From positions 1 to 10,951 of the forward strand of contig JACKHH010000041.1 in NCBI GenBank assembly GCA_020639095.1: 10,951 bases of DNA, in the 5' to 3' direction. The DNA comes from Phycisphaerales bacterium. GTDB taxonomy: Bacteria > Planctomycetota > Phycisphaerae > UBA1845. Both the position numbers and the translations under genes were made by a program. The first letter of the stretch is position 1. Each line of letters opens with the position of its first letter. The notes beneath the pieces were generated by a model. The model saw only the letters and a list, made by a program, of their open reading frames with translations, made no database searches and was not told the DNA's origin. This document shows positions 1 through 5,938 of the stretch, piece by piece.

Positions 1-1433
1 ACCAGTGTCAACTCACGCAGGAACGTGAACCCGGTCACCGCGGACGGCAGCGTGCCCGCGGAGGGCATCCCGGTCACCTTGCCGGCAGCCAAATCGATCT
101 CGGCCGTCGTGCCGTCATCAAGACCGGCGTAGAGCACGCCGGTTGTGGGATGAAACGCAAGTGAACGCATGATCGGCGCGCTGGTCAGCGCGATGGGAGT
201 TACAGACTGGGTGCCCAGGTCGATTTCGTACAGGCTTGAACCGGCGGCGTTGTAGAGCAGGTCGCTCACCGGATCGAACGCCAGCGCCGCGCCATACGTG
301 GGATCATAGGCCGCGAAGTCGCCGACGAACGTGACGCCGCCGGTGTTCACGTCCACGGTCCCCAGCATGCCCGAGGAGTCGTATCCCCAGATGCCGTACA
401 TCGTGCCGTCGGCGCGAAACGCGATATCCAACAGGCCGGTGTCCCTGATCGCCGATGGGACTGACACCCAGATGGTTGGACCGGTGGTGATGTACCCCCC
501 CGTTCCTGGAATGATGCGTCTCAGAAACTGCGTGGATGTTGGCGAGGCGTTAACGCCTTCCACCGCGTAGAGTTTGTTGCTGATGGGATCCGCCGCGAGC
601 CCACCGTCATTCCTGTACGCATGTTCACCCAGTTGCGACCAGTCCTGGTAGCGGTCGATCTCGAAGTTGCGATAAAGATTATCGATCCATGAATTCGGCG
701 TACGATGCAGTGCGTACGATACGTCATGGACGACGAACGGCTCCTCCGGTGTTCCGCAGTGGATGACCGCCAACTCGAAATAGATCTCGGAATACTGGTA
801 AGAGATGCCGCCGGTTTGCTCGGTGTCGGCGAATGCCTGGCCATAAAGCGTGTATCGACCGGCTGGTGCGACGATCGGTTCCCACCCAAGGAATGACTGC
901 CCGCTGCCCTGGACGGCCACATCGATCGTCGTGAAACCGGACGGTCCGGTCAGATGGAATATGCACGGCCCGCCGAAGTCGCTGTCGCTCTGGACCCCCC
1001 CATCCAGGCGAATCAGGGCGTTGGTGTCGATGTCGAACACCACGGTGAGCTCAGACAGCGCATCCGTTTCGCCGTGTCCGCCACCGCCCATGACGTACGC
1101 GGACCCTGATGCGTAAAGGGAGGCGATCATGCGACGGCTGGTGAATTGGGAATCGTGGGTCGCATATGCGCCGGCAGACATCTCGGAAAACCCGTCGGAA
1201 CTGGCTAGTTCGCCGCTGCGCGTCACGGCGCGCTGGTCGAACAGGCCGAAGTTGTCGTCAGTGAGGGTCTCCTGAGTCTCCGTCCCGGGAACGCCCTCGA
1301 ACGTCCACGAGGTCTTCGCCCACACCCGTCGTTCTTGCGACACGTACGACAGGTGCGGGGAGGCGGCTTGGATTGCTGAGCAGAGCAGGGGACTGAGGAA
1401 ACTGCCGACGAGAATGGTGGTTCGAATGGCCAT
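1..1433 (-). CDS. Secreted protein of unknown family with propeller-like C-terminal part (3' end outside window)
   Basis: The frame is open from the ATG at 1433 to the left edge, giving 477 codons with no stop; the C-terminus lies outside the window. The N-terminus is a clear Sec signal peptide (MAIRTTILVGSF..., hydrophobic core, likely cleavage after SAIQA near residue 24). A purine-rich AAAGGGA lies 7-8 bases before the ATG and supports this start. From roughly residue 270 onward the protein shows repeated strand-rich units of the kind 'GLAADPISNKLYAVEG', 'DIAFRADGTMYGIWG', 'ALAFDPVSDLLYNAAG' and 'SLAFHPTTGVLYAGLD', spaced about 45 residues apart, as in beta-propeller proteins. The first half contains glycine-rich and acidic segments without a recognised domain. 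The protein is probably extracellular or periplasmic. The propeller call is inference from repeat spacing; no enzymatic motif was seen. Confidence 0.85.
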   Translation of the reverse strand, partial: MAIRTTILVGSFLSPLLCSAIQAASPHLSYVSQERRVWAKTSWTFEGVPGTETQETLTDDNFGLFDQRAVTRSGELASSDGFSEMSAGAYATHDSQFTSRRMIASLYASGSAYVMGGGGHGETDALSELTVVFDIDTNALIRLDGGVQSDSDFGGPCIFHLTGPSGFTTIDVAVQGSGQSFLGWEPIVAPAGRYTLYGQAFADTEQTGGISYQYSEIYFELAVIHCGTPEEPFVVHDVSYALHRTPNSWIDNLYRNFEIDRYQDWSQLGEHAYRNDGGLAADPISNKLYAVEGVNASPTSTQFLRRIIPGTGGYITTGPTIWVSVPSAIRDTGLLDIAFRADGTMYGIWGYDSSGMLGTVDVNTGGVTFVGDFAAYDPTYGAALAFDPVSDLLYNAAGSSLYEIDLGTQSVTPIALTSAPIMRSLAFHPTTGVLYAGLDDGTTAEIDLAAGKVTGMPSAGTLPSAVTGFTFLRELTL

Positions 1434-1496
1434 GGTGAATTCCCTTTCCGCACATGCTGTTTGCACAAAAGAAGGAACGGAATCCCGGCGCGCGTT

Positions 1497-1526
1497 ATCT
1501 TACCCAATTGGCGGAACGCATTTCAA
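1497..1526 (-). promoter_or_regulatory. Possible sigma70-like promoter for the secreted-protein gene
   Basis: On the minus strand TTGAAA (1526-1521) is followed after 18 bases by TAAGAT (1502-1497), giving a leader of about 55 bases before the ATG at 1433. The match is 5/6 for the -35 box and only 4/6 for the -10 box. The -35 box is exactly the loop of the inverted repeat at 1512-1534. Confidence 0.35.
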
Positions 1527-1534
1527 GCGTTCCG
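1512..1534. repeat. Perfect 8-bp inverted repeat with 7-nt loop
   Basis: CGGAACGC (1512-1519) pairs with GCGTTCCG (1527-1534) around ATTTCAA. There is no T-tract on either side, so it is a poor intrinsic terminator for the gene ending at 1619. It overlaps the predicted -35 box of the next gene, so an operator is an alternative reading. Confidence 0.5.
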
Positions 1535-1618
1535 TTGCGAATTCCCGGAGATCGCGTTTGAAAATCTCAAGCCAGGTGAGGAATCCGCCCTACAATTGCG
1601 CGGGCTGTTTTTGGTGGA

Positions 1619-2566
1619 TTACAGCGGCTTTGCCTCGACCACGACGAACTCGTAAGGCAAATGCCAATTGAGCGGCTGGGCGGGGTCGTCGGCGTTTTCG
1701 ATGCGCCATTGGATGAGCTTGAGGCTCATGCGCGGGACGGCGGTCACGCGAAAGCGGTCGCCGGATTTGGCGCTTCTGGCCAGCGATTCCGCGGTTGTGC
1801 CTTCGACAAAGACGAGACGGTTCTTGCGTTCGATGAGCCGGCCCTTGGTGTCGTGCACCGATGCGTACAACGCGACGCCGTCGGTCATGATTTCCGGGCC
1901 GTCGCCGAGCACCTCGATGATGAACTGGCTGTAGTCATAGGGCGTACCGGGCGTGGTGATGCTGATCGTGTCGTCGGTATTGACGCGAATATGGCAGGGC
2001 GTGTCCTTGTAGGCTTCGATCGCTTGCCACGGGCTGGTCAACGGGTAGCCGCGTGTGGTTTTCCACGTCGCGTCAAGGTCGACCTGCTCGACTTTGACAA
2101 TCGGGTGAACTTCAAAAACGTGGGGCGGATCGAATGATTTCTGCGGACGCTGCTTGTCGCCCAGGCGGAAGGTTTGCGCCGGGCCGGGTTGGCACCACAA
2201 TCGCCACGCACCGGTCAATTCGACGCACGCGTCGCCTTCGAATTCGTTCACGTGTTTGACAGCGTCGCGCGCATCGCGGGCGTTGATGATAAAACCAACG
2301 GCAGCCAGTTCGACGACGTCACTGCGGCCAGCGAAGCGCAGCGCGCCGCCCTGGCGCGGCGAGTTGGGTCGCTTCTGCGAGTGATCGACGAACATGCAGG
2401 TGTCGATGGTCGCGCGGTCCTTGTATTCGAGGATGAATTCACGGGTGAGGACGATTTCGATTTGGCCGGTCGGCGCGCCCGCGAACGCGACGCTCCCGCA
2501 GGTGATCAATACGGCGACGACGGCCACGCACAGTGAATGTGCTTGCCTGCGTGAAGTCGTGAGCAT
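1619..2566 (-). CDS. Secreted protein of unknown function, 315 aa
   Basis: This gene encodes a 315-residue protein beginning with a Sec signal peptide: a basic n-region (SRRQ), a hydrophobic core (LCVAVVAVLITCG) and a likely AxA cleavage site at SVAFA/GA near residue 29. A GGGAG sequence about 9 bases upstream of the ATG at 2566 supports the start. The mature part is rich in beta-strand-forming stretches and charged residues, with no transmembrane segment after the signal and no recognisable catalytic motif. It sits between two other minus-strand genes whose products are also exported (the large secreted protein downstream, a small lipoprotein upstream). Spacings of 185 bp and 294 bp, the latter with a repeat, argue against one tight operon. 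I do not recognise the family. Confidence 0.85.
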   Translation of the reverse strand: MLTTSRRQAHSLCVAVVAVLITCGSVAFAGAPTGQIEIVLTREFILEYKDRATIDTCMFVDHSQKRPNSPRQGGALRFAGRSDVVELAAVGFIINARDARDAVKHVNEFEGDACVELTGAWRLWCQPGPAQTFRLGDKQRPQKSFDPPHVFEVHPIVKVEQVDLDATWKTTRGYPLTSPWQAIEAYKDTPCHIRVNTDDTISITTPGTPYDYSQFIIEVLGDGPEIMTDGVALYASVHDTKGRLIERKNRLVFVEGTTAESLARSAKSGDRFRVTAVPRMSLKLIQWRIENADDPAQPLNWHLPYEFVVVEAKPL

Positions 2567-2678
2567 GATGGCGTCTCCCGCACTTCGGCCGCGGACGCAG
2601 GTGTGCGCGCCGCGAGCGCGTCATGATTTGCGAAATCCCGCAACCGGCCCGTATGCGTAGAATCTAGCGGTGGGGGAT

Positions 2679-2703
2679 GCGGACCGCAAGCGAAGTGACT
2701 TCG
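2679..2703. repeat. Two short palindromes next to the inverted-repeat element
   Basis: GCGG-A-CCGC (2679-2687) and CGAAGT-G-ACTTCG (2691-2703) are perfect palindromes with a single central base, placed just before the 67-bp element at 2716. They share its architecture (arms separated by one base) and may belong to the same mobile or REP-like unit. Confidence 0.45.
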
Positions 2704-2715
2704 GGCGGGCAGCGC

Positions 2716-2782
2716 GTAGGGTGGGCATTGCCCACCAAGCCGAGCGTGGTCCGGCATCGCTGGTGGGCAGTGCCCACCCTAC
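2716..2782. repeat. 67-bp nested inverted-repeat (MITE/REP-like) element
   Basis: The ends match as inverted copies: GTAGGGTGGGCATTGCCCACCA at 2716-2737 against the reverse complement of 2761-2782, with 21 of 22 positions identical. Each arm is itself a palindrome (GGTGGGCA, one base, TGCCCACC), so the element can fold as two hairpins or one long one. It fills the 294-bp gap 2567-2860, which holds no gene I can support. Chance translations of such repeats (GGQCPPYA, GWALPT) are familiar from planctomycete genomes, which suggests a dispersed family. In transcripts from the lipoprotein gene it could act as a hairpin terminator or 3' stabiliser; no T-tract follows. Confidence 0.75.
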
Positions 2783-2860
2783 AATCTTTCTAGACCGCTT
2801 CGTCGATGGGCGATACGGTTCCGCGCCAGATGGCATGGCGACCGGACAACCGCGGCGAGG

Positions 2861-3088
2861 TTACTCGCCGTGCTCGAATTCTTCCTTGTTGATCTTGGCG
2901 ATCTTCGAGGACTGTAGCGTGACTTCGCTACCGTTCCGGCTGTCCTTGAACGCGACCGCGCCGCTCGATTTGTGACGCACTTCGCTGGTGTAGTAGTTGT
3001 CGCCCGTCGCCAGATCGGTGACGCGGTAGTACGACGTGCAGCCGGCGATCATCAGACACGCGGCGGCAAGCAATCCCAAGCGCTTCAT
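2861..3088 (-). CDS. Small lipoprotein, 75 aa, possibly YgdI/YgdR-like (DUF903-like)
   Basis: Translation from the ATG at 3088 gives a 75-residue protein with a lipoprotein signal: MKRLGLLAAACLMIAGC, where LMIAGC is a lipobox and Cys17 the lipidated residue. AAAGGA 7 bases upstream of this ATG makes it the preferred start over upstream in-frame codons, which would bury the signal peptide. The mature part (about 58 residues) has the pattern of small SH3-like lipoproteins: YYRVTDLATGDNYYT, then SGAVAFKDSRNGSEVTL, then SSKIAKINKEEF. In YgdI/YgdR-type proteins a similar layout (TxDG, GxxxYxDxxG, final I/VxxI) is found; the family link is inference from this pattern. Such proteins sit in the outer or inner membrane; their function is mostly unknown. 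Confidence 0.8.
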   Translation of the reverse strand: MKRLGLLAAACLMIAGCTSYYRVTDLATGDNYYTSEVRHKSSGAVAFKDSRNGSEVTLQSSKIAKINKEEFEHGE

Positions 3089-3221
3089 CGCAGAGTCCTT
3101 TCGTTTGTGCATCGTGTATCGTCCGAGCCCAAGCGGTATTGAAGGCCCAAGTGTAGCCGCTTGTGCAAGCACCCGCCAGCAAGCAAACATCCAAGCGACT
3201 GCCCGGATAACCTTGTTTACC

Positions 3222-3719
3222 TTACTTGATGTTGCGGAGTTGTTTGGGCGTCAGCAACCACTTGAGTTCGCCGGTACCCGGGACGCCGTCGTCGAGTTCG
3301 ACGCACGCGATCCCGCCTTTCTTGAAGGGGACGAAGCTGCCGGTTTTCCCAGTGAGCAGCAGGGTGGCGAGTTCGCCCATGTCGGGTTCGTGGCCGACGA
3401 GTGCGATTGACGATTCGCGACTGGCTTCGCGCAGTTCGCGGACGACGGTCTCGACGTCACCTCCCGGCGCGAGCGCGGGCGCGATGCGCACGCGGCCATG
3501 GAATCCGCGTGCGTCAGCGAGAATCTCAGCCGTCTGTCGCGCACGCGTGAGCGGGCTCGTCCAGATCTCGTCAATTTCTACACCGATCTTGTTCAGCCCG
3601 CGCACTGCGCGGCGCATGCGCGTGATGCCCTGATCGGTGAGTTCACGCGACGCGTCGTCCAGACTCACCAATGCATCGCGCTCGACTGCAATCGCATGGC
3701 GCACCAGATAGACGAGCAT
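3222..3719 (-). CDS. sixA: SixA-type phosphohistidine phosphatase, 165 aa
   Basis: This is a histidine phosphatase superfamily (RHG branch) protein of 165 residues, the usual length of SixA. The N-terminal MLVYLVRHAIAVERD carries the catalytic RH(G/A) motif with the phospho-accepting His8. TSPLTRARQTAEIL (about residues 54-67) supplies the conserved Arg of the phosphate pocket, and VGHEPDMGELATLLL (about 113-127) holds the second catalytic His of the GHEP motif. In E. coli SixA removes phosphate from histidines of phosphotransfer proteins such as ArcB and PTS components; the target here is unknown. The start at 3719 is chosen because AGGAGG lies 7 bases upstream; an in-frame ATG at 3725 is only one base from that site. 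It follows the small-gene pair at 3824-4395 by 104 bp on the same strand. Confidence 0.9.
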   Translation of the reverse strand: MLVYLVRHAIAVERDALVSLDDASRELTDQGITRMRRAVRGLNKIGVEIDEIWTSPLTRARQTAEILADARGFHGRVRIAPALAPGGDVETVVRELREASRESSIALVGHEPDMGELATLLLTGKTGSFVPFKKGGIACVELDDGVPGTGELKWLLTPKQLRNIK

Positions 3720-3726
3720 GGTCATC

Positions 3727-3732
3727 CCTCCT
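3727..3732 (-). promoter_or_regulatory. Strong ribosome binding site deciding the sixA start
   Basis: AGGAGG on the minus strand ends 7 bases before the ATG at 3719. It is the best Shine-Dalgarno match in the window and rules out longer N-terminal extensions. Confidence 0.7.
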
Positions 3733-3786
3733 GTTCTTTGGTAATTCCCAACATGGATCGCATGGTCGGCGCCCGAACCGCCGCAT

Positions 3787-3820
3787 GCGAGCCGGTATTG
3801 TACCAGGAGCGTCGGCTCGC
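3787..3820. repeat. 8-bp inverted repeat with 18-nt loop between small gene and sixA
   Basis: GCGAGCCG (3787-3794) pairs perfectly with CGGCTCGC (3813-3820). It starts 4 bp after the stop of the ribbon-helix-helix gene and lies before sixA, so it may be a weak terminator or mRNA-end hairpin. The absence of a T-tract leaves this open. The loop also contains, on the minus strand, TACAAT, a possible -10 box for sixA, but no good -35 box was seen. Confidence 0.4.
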
Positions 3821-3823
3821 CTG

Positions 3824-4147
3824 CTACTTCAGGTACGCTTCGAGGGCGGCCGCGACGAGACTGCGTTTGGTGGCGCCGCGGTGGATGCACTCCGCGTCGA
3901 GACGTTGGTAGAGGGCTTCGGGCAGTTGGATGTGCAGCCCGACAACCTCCTCCTCGCGCACAAAGACCCCCTCGCCGCTTTCCAGGCAGGTGACCAGTTC
4001 GTAGCCCTTCGTACGCAGCTTGCTGATCGTGTCCGCACCCTGCGCGCTCAGGGCAGCCTGCAGCGCGTCGGTGTTGCCCCGGTGCTCGGCTACAAGTTGA
4101 GCTGCGAGCTTCTTGGGCACCAGCCGTTTGATCTTGCTCTTCTTCAC
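3824..4147 (-). CDS. Small protein with C-terminal ribbon-helix-helix domain, 107 aa
   Basis: A GTG start at 4147 overlaps the TGA stop of the preceding gene (GTGA, 4-base overlap), so the two genes are translationally coupled. The product is 107 residues. The basic N-terminus (MKKSKIKRLVPKK) is followed by a helical stretch and a short domain around TKGYELVTCLESGEGVFVRE (residues 46-65). The C-terminus LHIQLPEALYQRLDAECIHR then GATKRSLVAAALEAYL (about 71-106) has the strand-helix-turn-helix pattern of CopG/Arc-type ribbon-helix-helix (RHH) domains: alternating polar/hydrophobic strand, helix, a Gly at the turn, and a second helix with hydrophobic spacing. RHH proteins bind palindromic operators as dimers, and a palindrome lies in the promoter of this pair (4489-4503). 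Autoregulation is therefore likely (inference). Residues 43-64 resemble the partner protein. It may be an antitoxin-like or plain regulator; no toxin is recognisable. Confidence 0.75.
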   Translation of the reverse strand: MKKSKIKRLVPKKLAAQLVAEHRGNTDALQAALSAQGADTISKLRTKGYELVTCLESGEGVFVREEEVVGLHIQLPEALYQRLDAECIHRGATKRSLVAAALEAYLK

Positions 4148-4395
4148 GCGTGACCCATCCGCGGTTCGCGAACGAGTTGCACGGTGCCGCGTGCGATGCC
4201 GCGGGTGAACAAACCGTAAACGCCCGCGACCTTGGCTTCGAGCTGGTAGCCCTTGCCCGCCATCTTGTCGAGCATCCACCGGCTTTCGCGTTCGATGATG
4301 GGCAGGAGACTTTGGCGTTCGGATTCCGTTGCGAGCAAGTACCGCCGCTGCAAGGGTTTGCTGACGATCCCGGCGAGTTTTGACACGCGTTTCAT
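4144..4395 (-). CDS. Small basic protein of unknown function, 83 aa, partner of the RHH gene
   Basis: ATG at 4395 with GGAGGA 7 bases upstream gives an 83-residue basic protein. It has two helix-like segments (about residues 12-26 and 26-47, the second SERQSLLPIIERESRWMLDK) and then KGYQLEAKVAGVYGLFTRG (48-66). I do not recognise a family. Residues 44-65 align without gaps to residues 43-64 of the downstream protein (shared K, KGY, L, G, F, R; 8 of 22 identical with several conservative changes). The two genes therefore look like diverged tandem duplicates, this one lacking the ribbon-helix-helix tail. It overlaps the next gene by 4 bp and is read from the minus-strand promoter at 4488-4515. 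A role as toxin, co-regulator or dominant partner of the RHH protein is open. Confidence 0.7.
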   Translation of the reverse strand: MKRVSKLAGIVSKPLQRRYLLATESERQSLLPIIERESRWMLDKMAGKGYQLEAKVAGVYGLFTRGIARGTVQLVREPRMGHA

Positions 4396-4476
4396 ACAGA
4401 AATCCTCCGCGCAATCGGACAGCGACATCATCCCGTCAGGGACACGCGGCTGGTCGTCGATGCCGCCAATTCGGCC

Positions 4477-4504
4477 TTGACAAATACATTGTACATTGTA
4501 CAAA
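4477..4504 (+). promoter_or_regulatory. Rightward sigma70-like promoter for the zinc-ribbon membrane protein
   Basis: A perfect -35 box TTGACA (4477-4482) is followed after 16 bases by TACAAA (4499-4504). The expected start of transcription is near 4511, giving a leader of about 50 bases before the ATG at 4562. It overlaps the leftward promoter and shares the palindrome at 4489-4503. Confidence 0.55.
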
Positions 4505-4515
4505 CAACGCGTCAA
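4488..4515 (-). promoter_or_regulatory. Leftward sigma70-like promoter for the small-gene pair
   Basis: On the minus strand TTGACG (4515-4510) is followed after 16 bases by TACAAT (4493-4488), each box 5/6 to consensus. Transcription would start near 4481, leaving a leader of about 86 bases before the ATG at 4395. Confidence 0.6.
4489..4503. promoter_or_regulatory. Palindromic operator candidate between face-to-face promoters
   Basis: TTGTACATTGTACAA is a perfect 15-bp palindrome around T4496 and also reads as two TGTACA hexamers separated by one base, preceded by a weaker third copy. Its centre is the exact mirror point of both promoters (all -35 and -10 boxes are equidistant from 4496). 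It covers parts of both -10 boxes, so a bound dimer would block both directions. The RHH protein encoded at 3824-4147 is the obvious candidate ligand (inference). Confidence 0.65.
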
Positions 4516-4561
4516 CTCAATTGCCCCATTCCATCGGAACCGTGGGGCGTATCATGCGGCC

Positions 4562-5938
4562 ATGCCGGACGCGTCTGATCACGCACGACCGAAGGAGCGG
4601 CGACGACCTGCGTGGTTGTACGCGCTGCTCGTCGCGCCGTTCCGGCCGAGGTGGGTTCTGCGTATGCATGCGGATACCAGCCTGGGCGCTTGTGGGTGGT
4701 TTCATTTCGCGTGTCTGGTTCCGTTCAGTGTCGGCGTGCTGATCGTCAACTACGCATTGCAACGCTATGGCGCTCGGCTGATGGATTCGCGGATTGATGC
4801 GATCACTTCGATACTGATGATCAGTCCGGCCGAGGCGGTGCTGATGTTTCTGACGGTCGCGGCGCTCGCCTCGGCAGCGACCGCGGGCGTTGCGTATCTC
4901 GCGCTGCCCTGGGCGTGGCGCAACGAACCGCTACGCGATACCTTCGCGCACAGTCTGCGTACGTGCTGGCTGCTGACGACTGCGTTGCTCGGCCCTTATC
5001 TGTTGTGCGACACGGTGACCGTGATGATTCGCGATGCGCTTGTGGACGCGTGGCATCTGCCTTCGTACGACTTCGACTACTACGCAGCCCAGTGGTACCT
5101 CACGTTGCTGCTGCGTTTGGCTTGGCCGGTATGGAGTTTGTACGTCGTTTATCGCGCGGTGACGATGGCGCGCGAGGTGAACGCGACCGAACGCGACCCG
5201 ACGTGCGAGCAATGCGGCTACAATCTGTCGCACGTCGGGGCTGGCGATTGTTGCTCGGAATGTGGGTATCCGCTGGCGCGATCGTTGTCACCGCAGCATC
5301 GGCAATTGAGCGATTGGGAACGCGCCCCGCGCGGCGCGGGTTGGACCGCGTTCTGGCGCTGTACGAACGATGCGCTATGGCAGCCGGAAGCGCTGTTCCG
5401 GTCGGTGCGTTTGGACGGCACTCCGGGCGGTGCGATGCGTTTCTTGCTGGCGCAATTCGTCATTCTTATTCTGGTCTTGGCGTGTGTGATGGTCGCGTAT
5501 GTTTGGAGTGAACCACGCCCGCATCTGCAAATCCTGGATGGTGTTGACGTCGTGCTTACGGTCGTGCTTGCCGCGTTTGGACTGTGGAGTCTGGTCGCGA
5601 CAACGTCGGGCCTGGTGGGGTCAGCCATCTGCCGGCGCAACCTGGTGGGTCCGATCGGGCGGATCGCGGTATACACTTCGGGCGGGTTCGTGCTGCTCGC
5701 GTCGTTGGCGATTTCGCTGCTCGTGGTTGCGATTCGAACGCTGGACGTGATGCAAGCGCGCTACGCAACGATCCAGCGTGCGTTACTAAGTTGGTCGATC
5801 ATCGCCGGAGCAGCTGTCCTCTGGTACGTCGCCATCGTCATCCGACGCATCAAGTACATCCGCTACATCAACCTGGCTGAGACGACCTATCCATCAAGCG
5901 AAACCGCGCCAAACGTGCGAGGTGGCGCAGGTAGTTGA
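4562..5938 (+). CDS. Polytopic membrane protein with internal zinc ribbon, 458 aa
   Basis: Translation from the ATG at 4562 gives 458 residues; a TTG at 4496 would also be in frame but lies inside the promoter, and only a weak GGGGCG precedes the ATG. About eight hydrophobic segments can be seen (near 46-66, 87-115, 134-156, 176-200, 293-313, 326-352, 366-391 and 409-427). Between the fourth and fifth lies a hydrophilic loop with a zinc ribbon: C215-x2-C218 and C231-x2-C234, in the setting CEQCGYNL...CSECGYPL. Such ribbons next to transmembrane regions are frequent in planctomycete proteins of unknown role, which is one reason for the phylum assignment. The N-terminus is basic (RPKERRRP) and probably cytoplasmic. 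No transporter or enzyme family is recognised. The gene diverges from the small-gene pair, shares its operator region, and overlaps the glycosyltransferase gene by 71 bp at the 3' end. Confidence 0.85.
   Translation: MPDASDHARPKERRRPAWLYALLVAPFRPRWVLRMHADTSLGACGWFHFACLVPFSVGVLIVNYALQRYGARLMDSRIDAITSILMISPAEAVLMFLTVAALASAATAGVAYLALPWAWRNEPLRDTFAHSLRTCWLLTTALLGPYLLCDTVTVMIRDALVDAWHLPSYDFDYYAAQWYLTLLLRLAWPVWSLYVVYRAVTMAREVNATERDPTCEQCGYNLSHVGAGDCCSECGYPLARSLSPQHRQLSDWERAPRGAGWTAFWRCTNDALWQPEALFRSVRLDGTPGGAMRFLLAQFVILILVLACVMVAYVWSEPRPHLQILDGVDVVLTVVLAAFGLWSLVATTSGLVGSAICRRNLVGPIGRIAVYTSGGFVLLASLAISLLVVAIRTLDVMQARYATIQRALLSWSIIAGAAVLWYVAIVIRRIKYIRYINLAETTYPSSETAPNVRGGAGS

Noticed and set aside
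1661..2137. Open plus-strand frame of 158 codons opposite the secreted-protein gene
   Set aside because: It is antisense to a gene with a signal peptide and a good ribosome binding site; its composition is that of a complementary-strand shadow in GC-rich DNA.
3720..3890. N-terminal extension of the SixA frame to 3890
   Set aside because: The extension runs into the upstream small gene, lacks any family similarity, and a strong AGGAGG places the start at 3719, right at the family's usual N-terminus.
4496..4561. TTG at 4496 as start of the zinc-ribbon membrane protein
   Set aside because: It lies inside the palindrome and promoter, upstream of the predicted transcription start; ATG at 4562 is the plausible start.
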